7,934 bases of DNA from DSOS01 sp035286585 (GTDB lineage: Bacteria; Chloroflexota; Anaerolineae; Anaerolineales; UBA4823): positions 1 through 7,934 of the forward strand of contig DATEDC010000165.1 of assembly GCA_035286585.1 (NCBI GenBank). Reading direction: 5' to 3'. Of this stretch, positions 1 through 5,680 are shown piece by piece. The notes under the pieces are model-generated. The model was not told the DNA's origin and did no database searches. It saw nothing but the letters and a program-made list of their open reading frames with translations. Both the position numbers and the translations under genes were made by a program. Within the stretch, counting starts at the first letter, position 1; each line of letters opens with the position of its first letter.

Positions 1-605
1 TTCATCCGGGCTTCTTCCAGCGCCCGGGCGATGTAGGGGGATTGACCGGCTACCTCCATGGCGAGCAGCAAATCTTGCATGGTGGCGGTATTGATCGTCC
101 GAGCCAGGTCGGCAACCCCTGAGCGGGCGATATAGACCGGAAAGCCGCCCTGCTCCAGGTAGTGAACCAGGCTGTAGGCGGTTGGCTGAGCCGGGCCTTC
201 TGCCAGGACGACCACCCGGCGGACCTGGCCGATCTGGTCGACCAGCTTTTCCAGGGCATCGGTATCCAGAGTGATGCGCGTCTGCTCAAGGGCGAGGGAT
301 AACTCACGCATGGCCTCAGCGACGATGCCCGGACCCGATTCAGCCACCTCCGCCTGTTTTGGGCGGATCAGCAGGTCGCCTTTTACTCGCTCGCGGATCT
401 CACGCTGCAGCTCGGGGAAGCCCGCATAGCCGAGGAATTGTGAAAAACGCACCACCGTGGCTGCGTCCAGATTGAGGGTATGCGCCAGCTCGCTGGCGGT
501 CATGAAAGCTGCCTCTACGTACGAGTCGAGCAGAAAATCAGCCAGCCTGGCAAAACTCTTGGACATATTGGCACGTTCCTTGCGGATGCGGTCTTCGTAG
601 AGCAT
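1..605 (-). CDS. RpiR/MurR-family transcriptional regulator (HTH + SIS), 3' end off the window
   Basis: DNA-binding regulator of the RpiR type, a family that usually senses phosphorylated sugars or amino sugars through a SIS domain. About 201 residues are visible. Residues 1-75 form the winged helix-turn-helix, with the family's recognition segment around residues 48-66 (DAATVVRFSQFLGYAGFPEL). A SIS-like alpha/beta segment begins near residue 109 (VRRVVVLAEG) and runs off the left edge. The start at 605 is supported by AGGAGG at 611-616, five bases upstream. The SIS part is odd: the usual glycine/serine sugar-phosphate loop reads EGPAQPTA, and the later SxSGxT-like loop reads VAGQSPY, so its ligand may differ from the classical ones. 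It is divergent from the oxidoreductase-pgl unit, so control of that unit and of itself is a natural inference. Family assignment is strong; effector and targets are unknown. Confidence 0.88.
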   Translation of the reverse strand, partial: MLYEDRIRKERANMSKSFARLADFLLDSYVEAAFMTASELAHTLNLDAATVVRFSQFLGYAGFPELQREIRERVKGDLLIRPKQAEVAESGPGIVAEAMRELSLALEQTRITLDTDALEKLVDQIGQVRRVVVLAEGPAQPTAYSLVHYLEQGGFPVYIARSGVADLARTINTATMQDLLLAMEVAGQSPYIARALEEARM

Positions 606-659
606 AGATTCCTCCTGCGGGTGAGAAAAATAGCTTGCCAACAACCGGGATTGAGTCAA

Positions 660-688
660 ATTTTATCACATTCGCAGGTGGAATGCAA
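660..688 (-). promoter_or_regulatory. Candidate sigma70 promoter for the RpiR-type regulator
   Basis: Reading leftward, TTGCAT (683-688) and TAAAAT (660-665) are separated by exactly 17 bp. This places the transcription start about 50 bp upstream of the regulator's start codon. The -35 box overlaps a TGCAAT repeat, which would suit autoregulation. Based on consensus matching only. Confidence 0.5.
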
Positions 689-779
689 TTGATTGTGTAA
701 TGTAGGCGCTTGTCAGCAACTTTTTTCCGAGTATAATGTTTCCCGAGGGCTACTGTAAGAATTATGCAATGATTGTATG
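684..779. repeat. Pair of near-identical repeats in the divergent promoter region (candidate operators)
   Basis: TGCAATTGATTGTGT (684-698) recurs as TGCAATGATTGTATG (765-779), differing mainly by one missing T. The first copy covers the -35 box of the regulator promoter; the second lies just downstream of the expected start of the oxidoreductase transcript. A partly overlapping imperfect palindrome, TGTAAGAATTATGCA (754-768), loosely resembles AT-rich RpiR/HexR-type sites. The positions suit repression of both directions by the adjacent regulator. This is inference from position and repetition; two short AT-rich repeats can also arise by chance. Confidence 0.3.
710..737 (+). promoter_or_regulatory. 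Sigma70 promoter for the oxidoreductase-pgl unit
   Basis: TTGTCA (710-715) and a perfect TATAAT (732-737) are separated by 16 bp. Transcription should start near 744, giving a leader of about 90 bases before the ATG at 835. It faces away from the regulator promoter at 660-688. The match is good, but no start site has been mapped. Confidence 0.65.
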
Positions 780-834
780 AGATAATCGAGCAGGGTACCA
801 AAGCACGAGAAAGATTTGTAAGACAGGAGCTGGT

Positions 835-1473
835 ATGTTTGGCAATATTTTTGGTCGACGTGAAGAAGAAGAGCGGGTGAGACTGGAGGGTCGTTTGCCA
901 CCCGGCCAATCGCTGACGAATAAATTCCCGGTTTTGCATTACGGCCCGGTGCCGCGCTTCAACCCGGCAACCTGGGATTTTCGAATTTTTGGAGATGTTG
1001 AGCAGGAGAGGCGCTGGACCTGGGACGAGTTCAACAAACTCCCCCGCACCCAGGTCAAGATGGATATCCACTGCGTCACCCGCTGGAGCAAGTTCGACAC
1101 GCTGTGGGAGGGGGTATCGGTGAAAACCCTGCTGGATGAGAGCTTTTTCATTCTCAACCCCGAGGCGCGCTACGTGATCGAGCACTGCGAGTATGGCTTT
1201 ACCACCAACCTACCGCTGGAAGTGGTGCTGGCTCCGAATTTTTTATTGGCGACCCACTTCGACGGGCAGCCCCTGGAACCCGACCACGGCTTCCCGCTGC
1301 GCGGGGTAGTAGGGCACATCCCCGGGACCAAGCTGACGACCCCATATTTTTGGAAGGGCGGCAAGTGGCTGCGCGCCCTGGAGTTCTCCGCGAGAGACAA
1401 ACCTGGATTCTGGGAGCAGGCCGGCTACCATAACGAAGCCGATGTCTGGAGAGAGGAACGCTTCGGCTACTAA
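835..1473 (+). CDS. Sulfite oxidase-like molybdopterin-dependent oxidoreductase, cytoplasmic
   Basis: Protein of 212 residues with the molybdopterin-binding fold of the sulfite oxidase/YedY (MsrP) superfamily, closest in layout to the short Bacillus YuiH-like stand-alone form. The N-terminus RLPPGQSLTNKFPVLHYG (residues 20-37) is characteristic of that subgroup. Cys80, in IHCVTRWS, is the expected molybdenum ligand. The later HGFPLR (151-156) and YFWKGGKW (171-178) segments match the cofactor-binding part. No signal peptide, Tat motif, haem domain or membrane anchor is visible, so it should act in the cytoplasm. The substrate is unknown. AGGAG at 825-829, five bases before the ATG, supports the start. 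It is the first gene of a two-gene unit with pgl, which begins inside its 3' end. Compared with the form I recall, the loop between the arginine and YFWK looks about eight residues longer. Confidence 0.9.
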   Translation: MFGNIFGRREEEERVRLEGRLPPGQSLTNKFPVLHYGPVPRFNPATWDFRIFGDVEQERRWTWDEFNKLPRTQVKMDIHCVTRWSKFDTLWEGVSVKTLLDESFFILNPEARYVIEHCEYGFTTNLPLEVVLAPNFLLATHFDGQPLEPDHGFPLRGVVGHIPGTKLTTPYFWKGGKWLRALEFSARDKPGFWEQAGYHNEADVWREERFGY

Positions 1474-2209
1474 ACCCGAGATCCGGGTCTACCCCGATCC
1501 CCCAAGCCTGGCAGAGGCAGCGGCTGTATTATTCATCAGCCTGGCAGCCGAATCCGCCGCCAGAGGCGCTTTGTTTTCAGTGGCGCTTTCGGGCGGTTCG
1601 ACACCTCGCCGCCTGCACGCCAGGCTGGCCGAGCCCGAAATGGCTGCTCAGGTTGCCTGGGAGCGAGTGCACATTTTTTGGGGCGACGAGCGCTGCGTCC
1701 CTGCTGACCACCCGGAAAGCAACTACCGCATGGGGCGGGAAACCTTGCTGGACCGCGTGCCGATCCCAGGCGGGAACATCCATCCCATCCACTGCGAGGC
1801 GCAACTCTCCCAGGCCGCGGAGGCTTACCAGGCTGAACTGCGCGGTTTCTTCAGCCCGGGAGATACGCCCATCTTTGATTTGATTATCCTGGGATTGGGA
1901 GAGGATGGTCACACCGCCTCGCTTTTCCCCGGCTCCCCAGGCCTGCAAGAAGGCGATCGTTGGGTGATCCCGGTTGAACACCGCTCGCCGCCTGCACCGC
2001 TGGTCGACCGGGTGACGCTCACCCCGGTCCTGATCAACGCTGCGGCGCAGGTGATCTTCCTGGTCGCAGGGGCAGGCAAAGCTTCGATAACAGCCCGGGT
2101 GCTGAGCGGCGCTTATCAGCCGGAGCTGCTGCCAGCGCAGATCATTCAGCCAACGCATGGGAGGCTGACCTGGCTGCTGGATGCAGCGGCCGCGGCCGGG
2201 CTGAATTAA
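1442..2209 (+). CDS. pgl: 6-phosphogluconolactonase
   Basis: Hydrolyses 6-phosphogluconolactone to 6-phosphogluconate in the oxidative pentose phosphate pathway (cytosolic, DevB/SOL family). The 255-residue length is normal for the family. Diagnostic segments appear in order: SGGSTPRRL (50-58), the phosphate-binding strand-loop; GDERCVP (81-87) followed by DHPESNYR (89-96); GLGEDGHTASLFPG (151-164), the active-site signature with the catalytic His157; and RVTLTP (190-195). The ATG at 1442 is the only reasonable start: no ATG, GTG or TTG follows in frame before the conserved part. It lies 32 bases inside the preceding oxidoreductase gene with no clear Shine-Dalgarno sequence, so translation is probably coupled to that gene. 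No glucose-6-phosphate dehydrogenase gene is in the window. The gene converges with btuD, leaving 32 bp and no evident terminator. Confidence 0.95.
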   Translation: MSGERNASATKPEIRVYPDPPSLAEAAAVLFISLAAESAARGALFSVALSGGSTPRRLHARLAEPEMAAQVAWERVHIFWGDERCVPADHPESNYRMGRETLLDRVPIPGGNIHPIHCEAQLSQAAEAYQAELRGFFSPGDTPIFDLIILGLGEDGHTASLFPGSPGLQEGDRWVIPVEHRSPPAPLVDRVTLTPVLINAAAQVIFLVAGAGKASITARVLSGAYQPELLPAQIIQPTHGRLTWLLDAAAAAGLN

Positions 2210-2241
2210 TCGGGGCGGATCAACGCTGAGAACGCGGATTA

Positions 2242-3030
2242 TCAAGCGAAACTGTGCGCGTGACCGTCCGGCAGCACGAGCGGGGTGCCGTAATCCGGGT
2301 GGGGGATGACATTCACGGGCACCTGGTAAACCGAGGAGAGGTTCTCGGTGGTGAGCACCTCCTCCGGCGAGCCTGTCGCCAGGATGTGACCTGAGTCCAT
2401 CAAAGCCACCCGGTCAGCGTACAGGCCAGCTAAATTGAGATCGTGGAGGACCATCAAGACGGTCAGGTTGTTCTCCTGGCAGAGCTGGCGCACCAGGTTG
2501 AGCAAATTCGATTGGTGCTGCAGGTCCAGGTGGGTGGTAGGCTCGTCCAGGAGCAGGATGGGCGCATCCTGAGCCAGGGCGCGAGCCAACAAGACGCGCT
2601 GCTGCTCCCCGCCAGACAGGTCGCTCACCCGGCGCTCGGCCAGTTGGGCGGTGTGGGTGCGTTCCAGCGCCAGTCTCACGATGGCATGGTCTTTTTGGCT
2701 GGCTGTCCCCAGCCAGCTCAGGTAGGGGGTTCGACCGAGGAGCACAGTCTGGTAAACCGTGAACGCCGCTGGCAGCTCGCGCGCCTGGGGCACAACAGCC
2801 AGGTGGCGAGCGCGCTGCATATATCCCAGCCGGTTGAGCTCGACTCCGTTGAGGCGCACTATGCCGCCCGTGATGGGGATGACGCCGCTGACCGCCCGAA
2901 TGAGGGTGGATTTCCCCGCCCCGTTCGGCCCTACCAGGGCCAGGATTTCGCCTGACTCCACGCGGAGCGAGACTTCCCGCAGCACTTTGGTTTCAAAATA
3001 AGCAGCCGATAAAGCGTAGATCTCCAACAT
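2242..3030 (-). CDS. btuD: Cobalamin-type ABC importer, ATP-binding protein
   Basis: Cytoplasmic ATPase that powers import through the adjacent FecCD permease. The 262 residues hold all the needed motifs: Walker A GPNGAGKS (34-41), Q-loop Gln82, signature LSGGEQ (138-143), Walker B ILLLDEP (158-164) and switch His196 in LHD. The family is FepC/BtuD/HmuV, including the typical C-terminal VNVIPHPDYGTPLVLP segment. I chose the ATG at 3030 because GGAGGTG lies at 3034-3040, four bases upstream. A longer in-frame opening to 3117 exists, but it would overlap the permease and has no ribosome site. Only 13 bp separate it from the permease stop, so it is the last gene of the operon. FecCD ATPases alone do not reveal substrate (haem, siderophore or B12); B12 or a related corrinoid is inferred from the riboswitch upstream. 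Confidence 0.93.
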   Translation of the reverse strand: MLEIYALSAAYFETKVLREVSLRVESGEILALVGPNGAGKSTLIRAVSGVIPITGGIVRLNGVELNRLGYMQRARHLAVVPQARELPAAFTVYQTVLLGRTPYLSWLGTASQKDHAIVRLALERTHTAQLAERRVSDLSGGEQQRVLLARALAQDAPILLLDEPTTHLDLQHQSNLLNLVRQLCQENNLTVLMVLHDLNLAGLYADRVALMDSGHILATGSPEEVLTTENLSSVYQVPVNVIPHPDYGTPLVLPDGHAHSFA

Positions 3031-3043
3031 ATTCACCTCCGAT

Positions 3044-4075
3044 TCACCAGTAAGCCTGGGTTTTTGCCCGGCGCAAGACCCAAAGAAAGAAGGGCGCCCC
3101 AGCCAGGGCGGTGACAATCCCCACCGGCAGGGTTTGCGGTCTCATGACCACCCGGGCCAGCAGGTCTGCCAGCAGCAGGGCAGAACCGCCTCCCAAGATC
3201 GAGAGTGGGATCAAGCGGCGGTAATCCGGCCCCCACGCCAGTCGCACCAGGTGGGGGACGATCAGGCCGATAAATCCGATGATCCCCGAGAAAGCCACCG
3301 CCGCGGCGGTGGTCAGCGAAGCCGCCAGGACCAGCCCCAATTTGACCCTTTCGATGGGCAGCCCGAGCTGTTGGGCCTGCTCCTCGCCAAATTGAAGCAC
3401 GTTCAGGGCGTGACCCGAGATGGATAACGCGCCCAACCCCAGGACGACATAGGGGAGAATCGCCCAGACAGGCTCCCAACCGTTCATGATCGCCCCGCCC
3501 AACAGCCAGGCCAGCGCCCGGCGTAACTCGGTATTGGAGCGCAGCATCAGGAAGGAGGTCAGCGAGGTGGCGAAGGAGCTGAACGCCACGCCCGCCAGGA
3601 TCAGCGTTGTGGTCGGGACGGCGCGCCCGATCCGCGCCAGGGAGTAGACAATCGCGATGGTCAGCGCGGCGCCCAAGAAGGCGCTGGCTGGCACGGTGTA
3701 AAGCCCAAGCAACGTGCCAGGCCAGCGGATCGCCAGCGCCAGCACAGCCCCCAACCCGGCTCCCGAGGCGACGCCGATCAGGTAGGGGTCTGCCAGGGGA
3801 TTGCGAAAAAGCCCCTGGTAAGCCGCGCCGCTGCCCGCCAGGGCTGCCCCGGTGAGGGCTATCAGGGCGGTGTGCGGCAGGCGGATTTGCAGCAGGATGG
3901 CTTCGTAGGTTTCCGGCCAGCTAACTGGTATGCTGCTGCCGGGCAGTTTGGCGAGCAGCAGGCGCGCGGCGGTATCTACGGGGATGAACACCGGTCCGAT
4001 TGCCACGCTGAGCGTCAGCGCGGCCCCCAGTAGCAGGGCGGTCGCAAGGAAGGGGTGGCGGTGGAATAATTTCAT
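3044..4075 (-). CDS. btuC: FecCD-family ABC importer permease, corrinoid type
   Basis: Inner-membrane permease of 343 residues, forming the channel as a dimer with the ATPase. It is hydrophobic throughout, with about nine to ten membrane segments, as in BtuC/FhuB/FecCD. Family hallmarks are NPLADPYLIGVASGAG (from residue 92), the cytoplasmic coupling helix region GLIVPHLVR (270-278), and PLSILGGGSALLLADLLAR near the end. The ATG at 4075 (MKLFHRHP) puts a short basic segment before the first membrane helix. An in-frame TTG at 4123 would give 16 extra residues without a ribosome site. No good Shine-Dalgarno precedes 4075 either, and a strong hairpin lies just upstream. The preceding binding-protein gene ends 53 bp earlier. 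Corrinoid specificity is inferred from the riboswitch, not from this protein. Confidence 0.93.
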   Translation of the reverse strand: MKLFHRHPFLATALLLGAALTLSVAIGPVFIPVDTAARLLLAKLPGSSIPVSWPETYEAILLQIRLPHTALIALTGAALAGSGAAYQGLFRNPLADPYLIGVASGAGLGAVLALAIRWPGTLLGLYTVPASAFLGAALTIAIVYSLARIGRAVPTTTLILAGVAFSSFATSLTSFLMLRSNTELRRALAWLLGGAIMNGWEPVWAILPYVVLGLGALSISGHALNVLQFGEEQAQQLGLPIERVKLGLVLAASLTTAAAVAFSGIIGFIGLIVPHLVRLAWGPDYRRLIPLSILGGGSALLLADLLARVVMRPQTLPVGIVTALAGAPFFLWVLRRAKTQAYW

Positions 4076-4089
4076 GGCAGTTGTTCGAG

Positions 4090-4113
4090 GGGGCGTGGAG
4101 GGTACCACGCCCC
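4090..4113 (-). promoter_or_regulatory. Intercistronic stem-loop between btuF and btuC
   Basis: A perfect 9-bp inverted repeat, GGGGCGTGG (4090-4098) and CCACGCCCC (4105-4113), with a 6-base loop. It fills much of the 53-bp gap between btuF and btuC and is not followed by a T-run, so it is not a canonical terminator. In binding-protein operons, such hairpins often protect the upstream message or set unequal expression of the binding protein and permease. That role is inferred here. Confidence 0.6.
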
Positions 4114-4128
4114 GGTGAGTCAAGAGTG

Positions 4129-5094
4129 CTAATCGAATTCAGACGGGTGAAGCAGTTTTGCCAGGGCTTCCAGGCCATCTACCATGCGCGGGCCGGGGCG
4201 GCTGAGCAGGTTGTCATCGAAGGGGTAAACCCTGTCGTTTTGGACCGCGGCAATCGCATCCCATCCGGCCCTGGCAGCGACCATCTCCGGGGTGATGCCT
4301 CCCCAAACAGAGTCGCCCAAAAGGATGATTTCGGGATTTTGGGCGATCAGGGCCTCGACGCTGATTTGGGCCCAATCGCCGTCCAGCGCCGCGCCTACAT
4401 TGGAGCCGCCAGCGCGCTCGAGCAGCAGGTCGATAAAGGTGCCCGGCCCGGCAGTCCAGGGGGCGTTGGGGTCGGTGCCGTCCAGCTCGTAGAACACCGT
4501 CGGCAATTTTGCCGTTGGGCGATAAGAAATGGAAGCGATTACCTCGTCCACAGCCTGGACGCGCCCCTGGAGGGAGGCAACCAGTTGCTCGGCCTCCGCT
4601 TCGTGACCGGTGAGGCGGGCAACGAGGCGCAGATTTTCGAACATGCCCTCCAGGTCGGCCGGGTTTGCCAGATAGAACACGTTCAAGCCAAACTGCTCCA
4701 GGGCGGTGATCTGCTCCCTGGCGTTGATCTGGGCAGCCAGCACCAGGTCGGGCTCCAGGGAGACCACGGTTTCCATATCGATCTCGCCCCAACCGCCGCC
4801 GATATCCTTCACAGCCAGGGCAGCCTCGGGGTAATCCGAGAATGCATCCCGGGCGATCACCTGGTCGCCGGCGCCGATAGCGAACAAAATCTCGGTGTTG
4901 GAGGCCGCCAACGAGACGATCTTTCGATAAGGCGAGGCGACGGTGAACTGGCGACCGAGGCCATCGGTGAGCACGAGCGGGGCGGGTGTGGGCTGCTGCG
5001 TTGGGCTGGGCGTCGCCGCCGGTGCGCAGGCGTTCAGGAGCAGGCTGGCTCCCAGCAGTAAGCTGAAGATTACGAAAAGCGATTTGATGCGCAT
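4129..5094 (-). CDS. btuF: Cobalamin-type ABC importer, substrate-binding lipoprotein
   Basis: Extracytoplasmic receptor of the FecB/BtuF class (periplasmic-binding fold 2), 321 residues from the chosen start. MRIK and a hydrophobic run lead to a lipobox-like LLNAC, with Cys23 as the lipidation site, then a Pro/Thr/Ser-rich linker. The mature part begins with TDGLGRQFTV, followed by RKIVSLAASNTEILFAIG, which is typical of BtuF-like receptors. The C-terminus has RPGPRMVDGLEALAKLLHP, also typical. The ATG at 5094 gives the shortest signal peptide. GGAG lies 12 bases upstream, rather far, so an ATG at 5112 remains possible. First gene of the btuF-btuC-btuD operon. Its leader carries a cobalamin riboswitch and terminator, so expression should fall when cobalamin is plentiful. 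The ligand could be B12, cobinamide or another corrinoid. Confidence 0.92.
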   Translation of the reverse strand: MRIKSLFVIFSLLLGASLLLNACAPAATPSPTQQPTPAPLVLTDGLGRQFTVASPYRKIVSLAASNTEILFAIGAGDQVIARDAFSDYPEAALAVKDIGGGWGEIDMETVVSLEPDLVLAAQINAREQITALEQFGLNVFYLANPADLEGMFENLRLVARLTGHEAEAEQLVASLQGRVQAVDEVIASISYRPTAKLPTVFYELDGTDPNAPWTAGPGTFIDLLLERAGGSNVGAALDGDWAQISVEALIAQNPEIILLGDSVWGGITPEMVAARAGWDAIAAVQNDRVYPFDDNLLSRPGPRMVDGLEALAKLLHPSEFD

Positions 5095-5170
5095 GGTTGT
5101 TTGTTTCTCCATTTGTATTTTTGTAGAATTCAAAATGACCATTAACGACCAGGCCAGATAGGTTTTAATC

Positions 5171-5197
5171 AAAAATCCCCTGTCGCGATGACAGGGG
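5171..5197 (-). terminator. Intrinsic terminator, expression platform of the cobalamin riboswitch
   Basis: Reading leftward, CCCCTGTC (5190-5197) pairs perfectly with GACAGGGG (5177-5184) around a 5-base loop, followed by ATTTTT (5171-5176). It stands about 76 bp upstream of btuF and downstream of the aptamer, so it is a conditional terminator inside the leader. A candidate competing pairing is GGAGG (5236-5240) with CCTCC (5196-5200), which overlaps only the base of the terminator stem, so the antiterminator is not settled. Confidence 0.88.
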
Positions 5198-5265
5198 AGG
5201 GTCGGTATGTGTTTCTCGGTTTACCGGTGCTCCCACCTCCTTTCCGCGAGGCGCGTGGTGAAGCC

Positions 5266-5445
5266 GGTTGAGGCGGTCGACCTGGCTTGGGGCAGCGCAT
5301 GATGAGCGGCTGCGCCTTACAGTTGCGGGACAGCGCCGGACTTTGGTTCTCTGAATGATTGCGATCATGCAGATACCAGCACCGGCTTCGCCTGGGCTTA
5401 TCGCTAAGCCTGAGCCCTCCCATCCGGGGGTAGGGCGCCTCAACC
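5266..5445 (-). promoter_or_regulatory. Cobalamin riboswitch aptamer (B12 element)
   Basis: Leader RNA that binds adenosyl- or methylcobalamin and controls the downstream B12 importer. The closing stem P1 is a perfect 9-bp repeat, GGTTGAGGC (5437-5445) with GCCTCAACC (5266-5274). The most conserved part, GCTGTCCCGCAACTGTAA, lies at 5317-5334, and the B12 box AGCCAGGTCGACCGCC at 5272-5287. GCCGG (5382-5386) pairs with CCGGC (5335-5339), flanking the usual GGTG motif. Upstream stems include GGCTTA/TAAGCC with a GCGA loop. Two oddities: GGCGAA stands where GGGAA is usual, and the GGTG loop contains a 35-base inserted hairpin (5344-5378). A terminator at 5171-5197 indicates transcriptional control. 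Class identification is strong; the cobalamin form preferred is not visible. Confidence 0.93.
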
Positions 5446-5487
5446 TGAAGCAATATGCTGTTATTAAGGTGAACTACTTCGATAGAT

Positions 5488-5496
5488 ATTATATCA
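5488..5496 (-). promoter_or_regulatory. Candidate extended -10 promoter for the riboswitch-btuFCD operon
   Basis: Leftward, TGATATAAT is a full extended -10 element (TG-N-TATAAT), with TATAAT at 5488-5493. No convincing -35 box is found, which an extended -10 can tolerate. The transcript would start near 5481 and enter aptamer stem P1 about 35 bases later, consistent with a riboswitch leader. Confidence 0.55.
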
Positions 5497-5515
5497 AGAT
5501 TTTATCTCCGTGGGG

Positions 5516-5521
5516 TATAAT
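5516..5521 (+). promoter_or_regulatory. Candidate -10 element for tRNA-Val
   Basis: A perfect TATAAT ends 10 bp before the tRNA's first base, a spacing that fits a tRNA promoter. No good -35 hexamer stands 16-18 bp upstream. It is back to back with the leftward btu promoter, with about 20 bp between the two -10 boxes. Confidence 0.5.
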
Positions 5522-5531
5522 CTGGGCTGAC

Positions 5532-5605
5532 GGGCGGATAGCTCAGTTGGTTAGAGCGCTTCTCTTACACAGAAGAGGTCGCAGGTTCGAGTCCTGTTCC
5601 GCCCA
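5532..5605 (+). tRNA. tRNA-Val (anticodon UAC)
   Basis: A 74-base cloverleaf folds without mismatch in the main stems. The acceptor is GGGCGGA with TCCGCCC. The D arm is GCTC/GAGC around AGTTGGTTA. The anticodon stem is CTTCT/AGAAG with loop CTTACAC, giving anticodon TAC, which reads valine GUA codons. The T arm has the TTCGAGT loop. The discriminator is A and CCA is not encoded (the genome continues CTG), so CCA is added after transcription. It is a single gene, not part of a tRNA cluster here, and converges with the helicase gene. No clear terminator follows. Confidence 0.97.
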
Positions 5606-5680
5606 CTGCCCTCACCTTAGCTCCTTCTTTACTCTATATATTACCAGGACAGGCTCAGTATTATGGTTTCCGCTCTGGGC

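Noticed and set aside
538..1185. Leftward open frame crossing the divergent promoter region
   Set aside because: It runs antisense through the oxidoreductase and across a clear promoter and ribosome site, and overlaps the regulator's start.
2210..2241. Shared terminator between convergent pgl and btuD
   Set aside because: Only 32 bp, with no stable inverted repeat or T-run.
1577..2245. Leftward open frame opposite pgl
   Set aside because: The pgl frame carries all lactonase motifs; the antisense product is Arg/Gln-rich without recognisable domains.
4081..5061. Open frame of over 300 codons on the + strand opposite btuF
   Set aside because: It mirrors the btuF codons, has no ribosome site, and no family is recognisable.
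5165..5453. Short leftward frames within the btu leader
   Set aside because: The stretch is fully explained by the cobalamin aptamer and terminator; no start has a ribosome site in the right place.
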